A stretch of DNA of 64,000 nucleotides from Thioclava sp. SK-1 (GCF_001705665.1 NZ_MDHA01000065.1:62001-126000); one strand, 5' to 3'; counted from the first letter of the stretch, positions 36,260 to 46,006 are shown. Notes: generated by a model from the letters alone, not told the origin. Program-made: numbers and translations.

Positions 36260-36754
36260 ATGTGGATCTTTCTAGCCTTCTTGATGGTCCCGCTGATTGA
36301 AATCGGCCTGTTTGTTCAGGTTGGCGGGGTGATTGGCCTGTGGCCGACGCTGGCGATCGTTATTGTTACGGCCGTGGCGGGCACGTCATTGGTCAAAAGT
36401 CAGGGTGCGCAGGCGATGAACGATTTGCGCCGCTCCATGGCAGAGCTGCGCGATCCCAGCCAGCCGTTGGCACATGGCGCGCTGATCCTATTTGCGGGCG
36501 CGCTGCTGCTGACGCCGGGATTTTTCACCGATACATGCGGCCTATTGCTGCTGGTACCAAGGATTCGGATGTGGGCGATGACGCAGATTGCGAAGCGCGT
36601 CAAAGTGCAAAGCTTTGGCATGGGGCCTCAGCCGGGCGGGCGCCAGACTGGCCCACGCGATACGGTGATTGACGGCGAATTTCAGGAAGTGGATGTCGAT
36701 GCGCCCCGGTTTGACAGCAAACCGCCGGGCGATTCCGGCTGGACCCGGCATTGA
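36260..36754 (+). CDS. fxsA: FxsA family membrane protein
   Basis: 164-residue membrane protein with three to four hydrophobic segments. Family signs are MWIFLAFLMVPLIEIGLF at the N-terminus and LLLTPGFFTDTCGLLLLVP, the TPGF-D signature of FxsA. In E. coli FxsA suppresses F exclusion of phage T7, but its normal role is unclear. The frame is open to 36158; ATG 36260 follows AGAGGAAAAG. secB follows after 51 bases on the same strand. Confidence 0.9.
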   Translation: MWIFLAFLMVPLIEIGLFVQVGGVIGLWPTLAIVIVTAVAGTSLVKSQGAQAMNDLRRSMAELRDPSQPLAHGALILFAGALLLTPGFFTDTCGLLLLVPRIRMWAMTQIAKRVKVQSFGMGPQPGGRQTGPRDTVIDGEFQEVDVDAPRFDSKPPGDSGWTRH

Positions 36755-36805
36755 GCGTCAGCCAAGCCGGTGCTAAACACGCTGTAACCGAATTGGGAGA
36801 ACATC

Positions 36806-37318
36806 ATGACCGAAGAGACCACGCCGACAGCGGATCCAGCCGCAACGCCCGAACAAGCCGCGATGAAGATGCAGATCTTGGCGCAATTTACCCGCGATAT
36901 GTCCTTTGAGAACATCGTCGCGCAAAAGGGTTTGCAATCGTCTGATGTGCAGCCCGAAATGCAGGTTCAGGTCAGCCTTGATGCGAAAAAACGCAATGTT
37001 GAGAACCAATATGAGGTGATCTGCAAATTTAAGGTTACAGCCAAGAATAAAAACGGTGAAACGCCGCTGTATTTGCTGGAGCTTGATTACGGTGGGATCT
37101 TCCATATCGAAGGCGTGCCGGCGGATCAGCTGCATCCGTTCTTGTTGATCGAATGCCCGCGGCAGCTGTTCCCATTCGTGCGGCGTATCGTGTCGGATGT
37201 AACCCGTGACGGGGGCTTCCCGCCCTTTAACCTGGATATGGTGGATTTCGTGGCGCTGTATCGTGCAGAATTGGCCCGCCGTGCCGAGGCCCAGCAGGCT
37301 GAAAGCACGATCAACTGA
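36806..37318 (+). CDS. secB: Protein-export chaperone SecB
   Basis: 170-residue tetrameric chaperone that keeps preproteins unfolded and hands them to SecA. Typical blocks are ILAQFTRDMSFEN, the substrate groove region, and LLIECPRQLFPFVRRIVSDVTRDGGFPPF split across the C-terminal half. The ATG at 36806 lies 14 bases after a GGGAGAAC sequence. A hairpin terminator follows at 37343, so idi downstream is probably a partly separate unit. Confidence 0.95.
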   Translation: MTEETTPTADPAATPEQAAMKMQILAQFTRDMSFENIVAQKGLQSSDVQPEMQVQVSLDAKKRNVENQYEVICKFKVTAKNKNGETPLYLLELDYGGIFHIEGVPADQLHPFLLIECPRQLFPFVRRIVSDVTRDGGFPPFNLDMVDFVALYRAELARRAEAQQAESTIN

Positions 37319-37342
37319 TCTTTCGACAAACCATGTGATATG

Positions 37343-37367
37343 CGCACCGCCGTTGGGCGGTGCGTTT
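37343..37367 (+). terminator. Terminator or attenuator after secB
   Basis: A perfect 9-bp stem CGCACCGCC / GGCGGTGCG with a four-base loop, followed by TTT (37365-37367). It lies 25 bases after the secB stop and 18 before the idi start. The short T-run suggests partial termination. Confidence 0.6.
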
Positions 37368-37384
37368 GCGTATGAAGGACCGAA

Positions 37385-37921
37385 ATGGATACGCTTATTC
37401 CTGCCTGGATCGGGGACGATCTGCATCCGGTTGATAAACTGGCGGCCCATCAGCGTGGTCTACGCCACAAGGCTGTATCTGTTTTCGTGATGGATGGGTC
37501 CAAAACCCTGATCCAGCAGCGTGCCGCGCAGAAATACCACTCGCCCAATCTTTGGGCCAATACGTGTTGCACCCATCCCTATTGGGGGGAGACGCCGTTG
37601 GACTGTGCCAAGCGCCGTTTGCGGCAGGAATTGGGGATCACCGGCCTGACGCCGCGCCATCGGGATCGGCTGGAATATCGCGCTGATGTCGGTAATGGGC
37701 TGATCGAACATGAGGTGGTGGACATCTATCTTGCACAAGCCAACAGTGATCTGTCCATTGCACCAGACCCTGCAGAGGTGTCGCAGACCCGCTGGATTGA
37801 GCTGGCCGACTTGCAACGCGAAGTCACACATGCGCCGGAGCGGTTCTCAAAATGGATCGCGGTATATATGGGCGCGCCGGCGCAGCAGATCTTCGGCACT
37901 ATGATGTGTCCAATGACATAA
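37385..37921 (+). CDS. idi: Isopentenyl-diphosphate delta-isomerase (type 1)
   Basis: 178-residue Nudix-fold isomerase that interconverts IPP and DMAPP. Motifs are WANTCCTHPYWGET with the catalytic cysteine, AKRRLRQELGITG and the acidic IEHEVVDIYLA region with the second active-site glutamate. The N-terminal HQRGLRHKAVSVFV is also typical. It completes the isoprenoid branch started by ispH at 12006. No photosynthesis or carotenoid genes adjoin it. The ATG at 37385 follows TGAAGGACCGAA. Confidence 0.95.
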   Translation: MDTLIPAWIGDDLHPVDKLAAHQRGLRHKAVSVFVMDGSKTLIQQRAAQKYHSPNLWANTCCTHPYWGETPLDCAKRRLRQELGITGLTPRHRDRLEYRADVGNGLIEHEVVDIYLAQANSDLSIAPDPAEVSQTRWIELADLQREVTHAPERFSKWIAVYMGAPAQQIFGTMMCPMT

Positions 37922-38078
37922 ATCGACAGGGCGTGCGGCGGGAATTCGCCCAAAGCCTGTGATGGGATGATCACTTCTGTTGATAATGGCAAAAACTCTT
38001 GTCTAGCTTAGCGTAGGACACTGGCAATCTGCCGCTCAAGCTGCAAATCATAAGAAAAAGCAGTTTTGGGGGCAGGGC

Positions 38079-39887
38079 GTGAAAACCTCACAATTTATTT
38101 TGGCCGCATCCTTGGCGACAGGGCTTATCGTGCCGGCGTTTGCGCCTGTATTGGGCCAACAGGTGACGTTCGATGTTGCGGGCGGTGACGAAGATTTGAA
38201 GGCAAGCCTAGAAGCGGATTCATTGATCCGTCAGAAGGAAGGTGAAGAGGACGCGCAAGCGCAGGATTATTTTGCCGCCGCGCGGGCTGAATATGCTCGG
38301 CTTCTGGGGGCTTTGTATGATCAGGGGTATTTTTCACCGACGATTTCGGTCAAGGCCGATGGGCGCGAAGTGTCTGCTATCCCGCCGCTGGATGCGCCTG
38401 ATACGATCAGCGCGATTGCCGTGGCTGTTGATCCGGGCCCGAAATTCACCTTTTCACGCGCCGATATTGCGCCGCTGGCCCCCAAGACTGATCTGCCTGA
38501 CGGGTTTGCCGTAGGCCAGACCGCGCGCACCAGCGTGATCCGCAGCGCCGCCAGCGCGGCGGTGACAGGCTGGCGCAAGGCGGGCCATGCCAAAGCCGAG
38601 GTTTCGGCGCAAAAAATCACCGCCGACCACCGCAGCGATACATTGGAAACCGCGATTGACCTTGCCCCGGGACCAGAGGTCACGTTTGGCACTGTGACGA
38701 TCACCGGGCTGGATCGGATGAAGCCGTTTCGGACCCGCCAGATCGCCGGCTTTCCGACTGGGGATAAATTTGACCCAGATGAGCTGGAAGTCGTGCGCAC
38801 GCGCTTGCGTCGTTCTGGTGCGTTCAGTTCCATCACCTTGACCGAGGGCCAGACATTGGGCCCCGATGATACGTTGGATTACACGCTGGGGTTGGTTGAA
38901 GAAAAACCGCGTCGTCTAGGCGCTGGCGTCGAATATTCCACATCAGAAGGGCTGGGCCTGACAGGCTATTGGCTGCATCGAAATCTGCAGGGCGGTGCGG
39001 AACGGCTGCGGATTGATGCCGCGGTGACAGGGATCGGGGGCGGTTCGGGCGGTATGGATTACAGCCTTGGCGGCCGTTTGGAGCGCCCGGCGACATTCAC
39101 GCCGGACACCACGGCTTATGTTCAGGCCTCTGTCGCGCATAATGACGAAGAGGATTACGTCGAGGATACGTTTTCAATCGGCGGTGGGGTGACGCATTAC
39201 TTTAGCGATATCCTGACCGCAGAAACCGGTCTGCAATATAGTTGGTCCGAGGTCACGGATGCCTCCGGCAAGACACAGTTTCAGCAAATCGCCGCGCCGA
39301 CCACGGTCACTTGGGATAAGCGAAATGTGCCGGCCAATGCAACGCAGGGGTTTTATTTGGAAGGCGGGGCGACCCCATTTGTGGGCCTGTCGGATGAAAC
39401 GGGTAGCGGGGTCCGGCTGACCGCAGACGCACGGGCCTACAAGGGGTTCGGTACGGATGACCGATTTGTCTTGGCCGGGCGGTTCCAGCTGGGATCTGTT
39501 ATGGGGTCGGATCTGGCGGAAACACCCCGTGATTACCTATTTTATTCCGGCGGTGGTGGCACCGTGCGCGGCCAGCCCTACCAATCACTGGGCGTGACCG
39601 AGCTGGACAATGGAACGCTGAAGACAGGGGGGACGCAATTTGTCGGGTTCTCGGGCGAATTGCGTGCTGGCGTGACCAAATCCATTGGTCTGGTTGGGTT
39701 TTATGACGCGGGCTATATCAGCGCCGGCGACTTTATGGACAGTGATGGTGAATGGCAGTCCGGCGCTGGGCTGGGGCTGCGATACAACACGGCCATCGGG
39801 CCGTTGCGGCTGGACGTTGCCGCGCCAGTGTCGGGTGACACAGGCAAAGGCGTTCAACTTTACCTTGGATTGGGGCAGGCATTTTGA
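38079..39887 (+). CDS. tamA: Outer-membrane translocation protein TamA (BamA/Omp85 family)
   Basis: 602-residue precursor. A signal peptide (about 1-27) precedes POTRA domains (about 28-290) and a 16-strand barrel (about 290-602). The VRGQPYQSLG segment is the VRGF/Y motif of Omp85 barrels, and the chain ends in Phe as most outer-membrane barrels do. TamA with TamB helps to insert autotransporters and to shape the envelope. The start is GTG 38079, following GGGGGCAGGGC. Its stop overlaps the tamB ATG by one base. Confidence 0.93.
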   Translation: MKTSQFILAASLATGLIVPAFAPVLGQQVTFDVAGGDEDLKASLEADSLIRQKEGEEDAQAQDYFAAARAEYARLLGALYDQGYFSPTISVKADGREVSAIPPLDAPDTISAIAVAVDPGPKFTFSRADIAPLAPKTDLPDGFAVGQTARTSVIRSAASAAVTGWRKAGHAKAEVSAQKITADHRSDTLETAIDLAPGPEVTFGTVTITGLDRMKPFRTRQIAGFPTGDKFDPDELEVVRTRLRRSGAFSSITLTEGQTLGPDDTLDYTLGLVEEKPRRLGAGVEYSTSEGLGLTGYWLHRNLQGGAERLRIDAAVTGIGGGSGGMDYSLGGRLERPATFTPDTTAYVQASVAHNDEEDYVEDTFSIGGGVTHYFSDILTAETGLQYSWSEVTDASGKTQFQQIAAPTTVTWDKRNVPANATQGFYLEGGATPFVGLSDETGSGVRLTADARAYKGFGTDDRFVLAGRFQLGSVMGSDLAETPRDYLFYSGGGGTVRGQPYQSLGVTELDNGTLKTGGTQFVGFSGELRAGVTKSIGLVGFYDAGYISAGDFMDSDGEWQSGAGLGLRYNTAIGPLRLDVAAPVSGDTGKGVQLYLGLGQAF

Positions 39888-42800
39888 TGAAACGCGTTCT
39901 GGCGACGATGTTCCTGGCGGTATGGCCCGCCATTGGCTTTGCTCAAGATGGCGCGACGGATGCGCAAGCAGGGGCGGCGACGGCCGAACAGACCCAGCGC
40001 GACCGATCTTATCTGACCGGTCTGATCGAAGACAAATTGTCAGGCAGTGGGCGGCAAATCCGTCTGGACGGGTTTAAAGGCGCGCTAAGTTCCCGTGCGA
40101 CCTTCGACAGCCTGACGATTTCGGACGACCAAGGCGCATGGTTGACGATTACCGATGGTGCGATGGCCTGGAATCGCTCTGCCATATTGCGCGGCGAGTT
40201 CGAGATCGACGAACTGTCCGCCGCCTCGATAGAGCTGCCGCGCTTACCTGTCTCAGAGGCGGCCACCGTCTCGGCAGAGGCGCAGCCCTTTGCATTGCCT
40301 GATCTTCCGGTGTCGGTCGTGATTGGCAAGCTGGACGTGGCAAAGGTGTCGCTGGGCGCGCCGATCATCGGTCAGGCGCTGCAATTTTCGGCCAATGGTT
40401 CGGTCACGCTGAAAGATGGCGATGGCAATGCCAAGCTGAATCTGACACGCACCGACGACGTTAAAGGCACGTTTGCCCTGACCGCGTCCTATGGCAATGC
40501 CTCGCAAGAGCTGTCGGTGGATCTTTTGGCGGATGAGGGCAAGGGCGGACTGATTTCCAGCCTTGTGGGTTTGCCGGGCGAACCGGCTGTGACGCTGGCG
40601 GTGGCAGGATCTGGCCCATTGTCGAATTTCTCGGCCAATATCTCGCTTGCGACAGACGGTCGGCCGCGGATCAGCGGTCAGGTCGTGATGCGTGATGCCG
40701 TGGCAGAGGGCGCGCCTGCAGGATCTGATCCTGAGCGCCAGTTCAGTGCCAACCTGGCCGGCGATGTGACACCGATGCTGCCCGAAGCCTATCGTGGGTT
40801 CTTTGGCGACAGCTTGACGCTGAAAACCGATGGTGCGGTGAAACCCAATGGCGCGATCGAATTGTCCGATCTGACGCTTGATGCGCAAGCGATTGATCTG
40901 AATGGATCTTTGTTGTTGCTTCCGTCGGGGCTGCCCGAAAAAATTGATCTGAATTTGAAATTGGGTCTTAGCAATTCCGAAATGGTGTTGCTGCCGATTT
41001 CCGGTGCGGACACGCGGTTGCGCACGGCAGATCTGATGCTGGGCTATGACAAGGCGCAAGGCGACGGCTGGTCGTTGACCGGGGACGTGACGGAATTTGA
41101 GCGCGCCGATGTGGTGATGCAGGGGCTGCGCCTGAACGGCTCTGGCCGAATTTCACAGCGTGATGATCAACCGCCAACCGTGGGCGGCACTGTGCAATTT
41201 GCGGCCTCTGGCTTGAAAATGACCGATCCGGCATTGGATGCGGCGGTGGGGCCGTTTGTTACCGGAAAGACATTGTTTAACTGGCAACAAGGTGCGCCGA
41301 TCCGACTGTCCAACCTGAATGTAAAGGGCCAGGATTACGGGCTGATTGCGCAGCTCCAATTTGAACAACCTGAAAGCGGGATCGTTCTGGCCGGGCGTGC
41401 ATCGCTGCGCCATGATGATTTGTCGTCATTGGCGGAACTGGCGGGCATGCCATTAAAGGGCGCGGTGCAGGCAGATATTGCCGGTAACTCAACGCTGTTG
41501 TCTGGGGCGTTTGATGCCGACCTGACTGTTATCGGACAGGATTTGGCGATTGGGCAGCCACAGGCGGATGCGGCGTTGAAAGGCAGATCACAGATCGCTT
41601 TGGTGGCCAGCCGGGATGGAAACGGTTTGGTGATTGACACGCTTACGGCCAATTCTGCGGCGTTGCAGGCGCAGGCATCGGGCGTATTGGCAAGTGGCGC
41701 AAGCCAGCTGGATCTTGATGCAACGGCAGATTTGGCGGTTCTGGGGACGGGCTATTCCGGTGAGATTACCGCCAAGGCCAGTCTGAATGAAACCACGGCT
41801 GGACGGGCGGTGATCATGAACGCATCGGGCCGTGATCTGGCGGTGGGGATTGCCGATGTAGATCCCTTGCTGCGCGGTCAGACGGTTCTGGTGGTGGATG
41901 CATTGGAGAAAGATGGCGCGATCACGTTGAATGATTTCACCGCCCGCAATCCGCAGATTGATGCACAGGTCAGCGGTTTATATGCTGCCGGCGCGTCGGA
42001 TCTGGTGGCCAAGCTGCAGGCCAATCTGCCCACGATGTCGCGGTTTGGCGGCACGGTGACGGCGGATGCCACTTATAAGGAAACCGGCAGCAAGCGCGAC
42101 ATTACACTGGATGGCCAGACGCAGAACCTTGCGATTGGTCAGGCGCAGGTCGACAGCCTTTTGCGCGGCGTGACCAAGCTGTCATTACAGGCCAGAGAGG
42201 ACAATGGGATGATTGAGGTCCAAAACTTTGATCTGAAAAACCCGCAGCTGTCAGCGCAGGCACAGGGGGCCGCACAAGGGTCCAACCGTAAGGTCGATCT
42301 GTCGGCACGGCTGAACAATATGGCGCTGCTTGTGCCCGGCTTTGCCGGCGCGGCCACGCTGAGCGGATCTGTTATAGATGATGGTGCGGGCTATGATGTG
42401 GATATTTCCGCGACCGGGCCGGGCGGGGTTGATGCCGATGTGTCAGGCCGTGTGGCCCGCACGCTGGCCAATGCCAATCTGGCAATCACAGGTGGTGCGC
42501 AGGCCGGGCTGGCGAATATGTTCATCGCGCCACGCACGGTGGATGGGCCTATTCGTTTCGATCTAAATTTGAACGGGCCACTGGGGCTGCAATCGCTGAA
42601 TGGCACGATTTCGACCAGTGGCGCGCGGGTCAGTGCGCCGACACTGGATCTGGTGCTGGAGGGTATTGACCTGACCGCACAGATGAATGGTGGCCGGATG
42701 ACGCTGAACGGCGGCGGTGCGCTTGGCACCGGGGGGCGGATCTCGGTCAACGGGCCGATAACCCTTTCGGCGCCTTATCAAGGGGATCTGACAGTCACGC

Positions 42801-43774
42801 TGGATCAGGCGCGGCTGCGTAACCCGGATCTGTATGATACCAAAGTTACCGGCGCAGTTCGGATGAATGGCCCCTTAACGGGTGGAGCGCGGATTTCGGG
42901 CAATTTGACGCTGTCGGATACTGAATTGCGCGTCCCCTCCACCGGTTTGGGCGGGGTTGAATCGATCCCTGATATGACTCATGTGAACGAAGGGGCTGCC
43001 AGCCGGACCACGCGCGCGCGCGCAGGCCTGTTGGACAGTGCTGGCAATGGCGGCGGTTCCGGCGGGGGTGGCGGTGTGGCCTATCCGCTTGATATTACCA
43101 TTTCCGCGCCAAACCAGATCTTTGTGCGGGGGCGTGGTTTGGATGCTGAGCTGGGCGGCAGTTTGCGGATCACTGGAACCACAGCAAATGTCATTCCGAT
43201 CGGGTCATTTTCATTGATGCGCGGACGTTTGGATGTGCTGAGCCAGCGCTTCACCCTGGACAAAGGGGAAATCTCGCTGCAGGGCGAATTCGTGCCTTAT
43301 ATCGAATTTGCCGCCACCACGACAAAGAATGACTACGCGATCACCATTTCGATCTATGGCAATGCCACCACGCCAGAGCTGTCATTTACCTCATCGCCGC
43401 AATTGCCCGATGAAGAGGTCTTGTCGCAATTGCTGTTCTCGCGCGGATTGGACAATATCTCGGCCATTCAGGCGGCGCAGCTGGCCTCTGCTGTGGCGAC
43501 ATTGGCAGGCAAAGGTGGCAATGGTATTGTAGCCAATCTGCGCAAGTCAACGGGTCTGGATGACCTGGATGTTGGCACCGATGATCAGGGCAACGCAACT
43601 TTACAGGCCGGAAAATACCTGTCCGACAATCTGTATACCAACGTTGAAGTTGGCAGCGATGGCACGACCGAGATCAATCTGAACCTTGATATCACCGACC
43701 ATATCACGGCGCGCGGCACAGTGGGGTCCAGCGGCGACAGCGGTCTGGGCGTGTTCTTGGAAAAAGATTACTGA
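39887..43774 (+). CDS. tamB: Translocation and assembly module protein TamB
   Basis: 1295-residue precursor with an N-terminal signal or anchor (MKRVLATMFLAVWPAIGFAQ) and a long beta-rich body that should form the periplasmic bridge between the membranes. The C-terminal DUF490/TamB domain is clear: LPDEEVLSQLLFSRGLDNIS, then LQAGKYLSDNLYTNVEVG. In the middle I see three similar segments about 97 residues apart (near residues 552, 650 and 747), each with LAxGxxxxDxxLRG. The preferred start is ATG 39887, one base after the TTG at 39884 would read. The gene ends 18 bases before a strong palindrome. Confidence 0.9.
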   Translation: MKRVLATMFLAVWPAIGFAQDGATDAQAGAATAEQTQRDRSYLTGLIEDKLSGSGRQIRLDGFKGALSSRATFDSLTISDDQGAWLTITDGAMAWNRSAILRGEFEIDELSAASIELPRLPVSEAATVSAEAQPFALPDLPVSVVIGKLDVAKVSLGAPIIGQALQFSANGSVTLKDGDGNAKLNLTRTDDVKGTFALTASYGNASQELSVDLLADEGKGGLISSLVGLPGEPAVTLAVAGSGPLSNFSANISLATDGRPRISGQVVMRDAVAEGAPAGSDPERQFSANLAGDVTPMLPEAYRGFFGDSLTLKTDGAVKPNGAIELSDLTLDAQAIDLNGSLLLLPSGLPEKIDLNLKLGLSNSEMVLLPISGADTRLRTADLMLGYDKAQGDGWSLTGDVTEFERADVVMQGLRLNGSGRISQRDDQPPTVGGTVQFAASGLKMTDPALDAAVGPFVTGKTLFNWQQGAPIRLSNLNVKGQDYGLIAQLQFEQPESGIVLAGRASLRHDDLSSLAELAGMPLKGAVQADIAGNSTLLSGAFDADLTVIGQDLAIGQPQADAALKGRSQIALVASRDGNGLVIDTLTANSAALQAQASGVLASGASQLDLDATADLAVLGTGYSGEITAKASLNETTAGRAVIMNASGRDLAVGIADVDPLLRGQTVLVVDALEKDGAITLNDFTARNPQIDAQVSGLYAAGASDLVAKLQANLPTMSRFGGTVTADATYKETGSKRDITLDGQTQNLAIGQAQVDSLLRGVTKLSLQAREDNGMIEVQNFDLKNPQLSAQAQGAAQGSNRKVDLSARLNNMALLVPGFAGAATLSGSVIDDGAGYDVDISATGPGGVDADVSGRVARTLANANLAITGGAQAGLANMFIAPRTVDGPIRFDLNLNGPLGLQSLNGTISTSGARVSAPTLDLVLEGIDLTAQMNGGRMTLNGGGALGTGGRISVNGPITLSAPYQGDLTVTLDQARLRNPDLYDTKVTGAVRMNGPLTGGARISGNLTLSDTELRVPSTGLGGVESIPDMTHVNEGAASRTTRARAGLLDSAGNGGGSGGGGGVAYPLDITISAPNQIFVRGRGLDAELGGSLRITGTTANVIPIGSFSLMRGRLDVLSQRFTLDKGEISLQGEFVPYIEFAATTTKNDYAITISIYGNATTPELSFTSSPQLPDEEVLSQLLFSRGLDNISAIQAAQLASAVATLAGKGGNGIVANLRKSTGLDDLDVGTDDQGNATLQAGKYLSDNLYTNVEVGSDGTTEINLNLDITDHITARGTVGSSGDSGLGVFLEKDY

Positions 43775-43791
43775 TCACCGCATCACCTTAT

Positions 43792-43829
43792 AAAAGACCC
43801 GCGGCATAGCGCTATGCCGCGGGTCTTTT
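43792..43829. terminator. Bidirectional terminator, perfect 38-bp palindrome
   Basis: Two perfect 19-base halves: the left half begins AAAAGACCCGCGG and the right half ends CCGCGGGTCTTTT, meeting at AGCGCT. With a four-to-six base loop it gives a GC-rich stem with a TTTT tail on each strand. It lies 17 bases after the tamB stop and 24 before the otsA stop, so it serves both convergent genes. Confidence 0.9.
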
Positions 43830-43853
43830 CTGGTAGAAAGCGTGACATGCAGA

Positions 43854-45200
43854 TTAGCCCAATGCGGTCAAGAAGCCTTTCGACCACCAGGCGACATCGT
43901 GTTTCATCAGCCGGTCCATCAGGGCGTCATGACGTCTGCGACGGTCAATCAGCGGCATCGCCAAAGCCGTCATGATCGAGGTCGCCATCTGTTCGGTGTC
44001 ATGTGGGTTTACGATCAATGCGTCGGGCATCTGTTCGGCTGCGCCGGCGAATTGCGACAAGATCAAAACACCGGGATCATCGCGATCCTGAGCCGCCACA
44101 AATTCCTTTGCCACAAGGTTCATCCCATCCATCAGCGGCGTCACCAGCGCAACATCCGAGGCCCGATACAACCCGGCCAGAACCTCGCGCGGGATCGGGC
44201 GATTGATAAACCGGATCGGCGCCCAGGAAATATCCGCGAATTGGCCATTGATACGGCCCGATAGCAGCTCTGTCTCTTCGCGGATATTGTCGTAGGCTTC
44301 AACGCCTTCGCGGGTGGGCGGGCTGATTTGCAGCATCGAGACATGTCGGTGCCAATCCTCATGCCGTTCCAAAAATTCGCCAAAGGCCTTGAACCGTTGC
44401 GGCACACCTTTGGTATAATCCAGACGGTCCACGCCGATCATCAGCCGGCGTTCGGGCTTCAGCACCCCTGCGGGAAGCTTTTGCACCTGTTCTTCGGCCA
44501 ATGTGCGGAATTCATCCGCGTCGATGGCGATAGGGAAGGCGGCAATTCGGGTTTGCCGCGGCTCCATATAGACAAACCCACCGGCCAGTTCTTGTGCATT
44601 GCCCAGCTCGACCATCGCCGCCATAGCATTACGCACATCGCGTTCGGCCTGCATCCCCACAACGTGATAATGCGACATCCATTCCAGAATCTCGGTGCCG
44701 TTGGGCAAGGCCTGCAGCGCAAGCGGCGTTGGAAAGGGCGTATGCAAGAAAAAGCCGATGCGATTGCTCAGCCCCATATCGCGCAGATATTGGGCCAACG
44801 GTAGCAATTGGTAATCATGCACCCAGATACGATCATCGGGCTGCACCACCTCTGCTAACATTCGGGCAAGGCGGCGGTTCACCTCTTTGTAGCTGTCCAG
44901 ATATTCGGCATGGATTTCCATGATATCGGTGCGGCCGTGAAACAGTGGCCACAGCACCTGATTAGAGAAACCGAAATAGTAGTTCTCTTGCTCATTCTCG
45001 GACAGGTCGAAACACATGCGTTCGAATGGCCCGCCCTCAACCGGGCGCAGGCGGTTTTCCGGGTTTTCGACAATCTCACCAGAGGTGCCGATCCAGATCC
45101 CTTTCGTGGACATCAATGTGTCATGCAGCGCCACGACCAGGCCGCCAGAGGGGTTCGGCCCCATAGGTATCCGATTGGAAATACAAATCAAACGTCCCAT
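43854..45200 (-). CDS. otsA: Trehalose-6-phosphate synthase OtsA
   Basis: 448-residue GT20 glycosyltransferase that joins UDP-glucose and glucose 6-phosphate. Motifs are ICISNRIPMGPNPSGGL at the N-terminus, IWVHDYQLLPLAQYLR, GVDRLDYTKGVPQRFKAF and ALVTPLMDGMNLVAKEF. It is translated from ATG 45200, one base after the otsB stop, so otsB-otsA form an operon with otsB first. Trehalose would act as an osmoprotectant in a marine cell. The transcript ends at the palindrome at 43792. Confidence 0.94.
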   Translation of the reverse strand: MGRLICISNRIPMGPNPSGGLVVALHDTLMSTKGIWIGTSGEIVENPENRLRPVEGGPFERMCFDLSENEQENYYFGFSNQVLWPLFHGRTDIMEIHAEYLDSYKEVNRRLARMLAEVVQPDDRIWVHDYQLLPLAQYLRDMGLSNRIGFFLHTPFPTPLALQALPNGTEILEWMSHYHVVGMQAERDVRNAMAAMVELGNAQELAGGFVYMEPRQTRIAAFPIAIDADEFRTLAEEQVQKLPAGVLKPERRLMIGVDRLDYTKGVPQRFKAFGEFLERHEDWHRHVSMLQISPPTREGVEAYDNIREETELLSGRINGQFADISWAPIRFINRPIPREVLAGLYRASDVALVTPLMDGMNLVAKEFVAAQDRDDPGVLILSQFAGAAEQMPDALIVNPHDTEQMATSIMTALAMPLIDRRRRHDALMDRLMKHDVAWWSKGFLTALG

Positions 45201-45201
45201 A

Positions 45202-45948
45202 TCAGCGCTCTAACCCTGTGTTCAGCCATGACAGAACCGACGCGGGGTCGGGCAGGTGATAGCGTGCGCAGCTGTCGCCTTCGCCAATTTTTACGCCGTA
45301 TCCGCCGTTGTCCTCGCAATAGCGCAGGGCAGGTTCGTCGGTTGTATCATCGCCCAAATAAACAGGCATGCGCCCGTCAAAGGCATCATGCGATTGTAAA
45401 ATCCGTAGTGCGCCATCCTTGGAAAACCCATCGGGGCGCAGTTCAAACGCCATTTTGGCGGGCTGCACGGTGAAGGCTGGATGATCGGCTGCAAGCTGCG
45501 TAACGAAGGCTTTTACATCGGGCTCCATCTCTGGTCGGTGACGAAAATGCACACCGCCGCCGTGGCTTTTATGTTCATATAAAAGGTCATGATCCTTGGC
45601 AAAGGCGCGGAGCTGGTCTTGCAGCGCCTCCATTCCGTCTGGATCGCGTTGCAGCGGCGGGGCGATACCGCGCGCTTGTGATCCATGCGAGCCGATCATG
45701 ATACCGTCAAACCCGGTCAGGAATGCCTCCAGCTCATGCAAGGAACGTCCTGATACGATGGCTAAAGCTCCGTCACACGCGGTTTCAAGCGCGGTTAGCA
45801 TTTGCCCCATATCAGGGGGCACATGCACCCCGTCTGGGGTTGGCGCGATATCAACAAGCGTGCCATCAAAATCAAGAAACAGCGCAGAGCTGGCGCAGTC
45901 AAAAGCGGGCGGGCGCGGTGTGGATCCGCAGTGTTCCGTCAGTTTCAT
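45202..45948 (-). CDS. otsB: Trehalose-6-phosphate phosphatase OtsB
   Basis: 248-residue HAD phosphatase that releases trehalose. HAD motif I is LFLDFDGTLVDIAPTPD, motif II IVSGRS and motif IV YLGDDTTDEPAL. The frame begins with ATG 45948. Directly followed by otsA on the same strand with a one-base gap. The 5' region is shared with the divergent hemH gene (113 bases). Confidence 0.93.
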   Translation of the reverse strand: MKLTEHCGSTPRPPAFDCASSALFLDFDGTLVDIAPTPDGVHVPPDMGQMLTALETACDGALAIVSGRSLHELEAFLTGFDGIMIGSHGSQARGIAPPLQRDPDGMEALQDQLRAFAKDHDLLYEHKSHGGGVHFRHRPEMEPDVKAFVTQLAADHPAFTVQPAKMAFELRPDGFSKDGALRILQSHDAFDGRMPVYLGDDTTDEPALRYCEDNGGYGVKIGEGDSCARYHLPDPASVLSWLNTGLER

Positions 45949-45992
45949 AGCTTCTTTCTATGTCGCTTTGTCGCAGAGTCCAATGACGTGCA

Positions 45993-46006
45993 TTGACGCA
46001 TGACAA
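45993..46006 (+). promoter_or_regulatory. Possible FNR-type site and promoter upstream of hemH
   Basis: TTGACGCATGACAA differs at one base from the FNR/FnrL consensus TTGAY-N4-RTCAA. The same TTGACG could be the -35 of a promoter with TATGTC at 46015-46020 (16 bases). It sits between divergent hemH and otsB. One match of this quality can occur by chance. Confidence 0.25.

Noticed and set aside
37385-37921. idi as part of a photosynthesis or carotenoid cluster
   Set aside because: No bch, crt or puf-type genes lie near it; here it follows secB.
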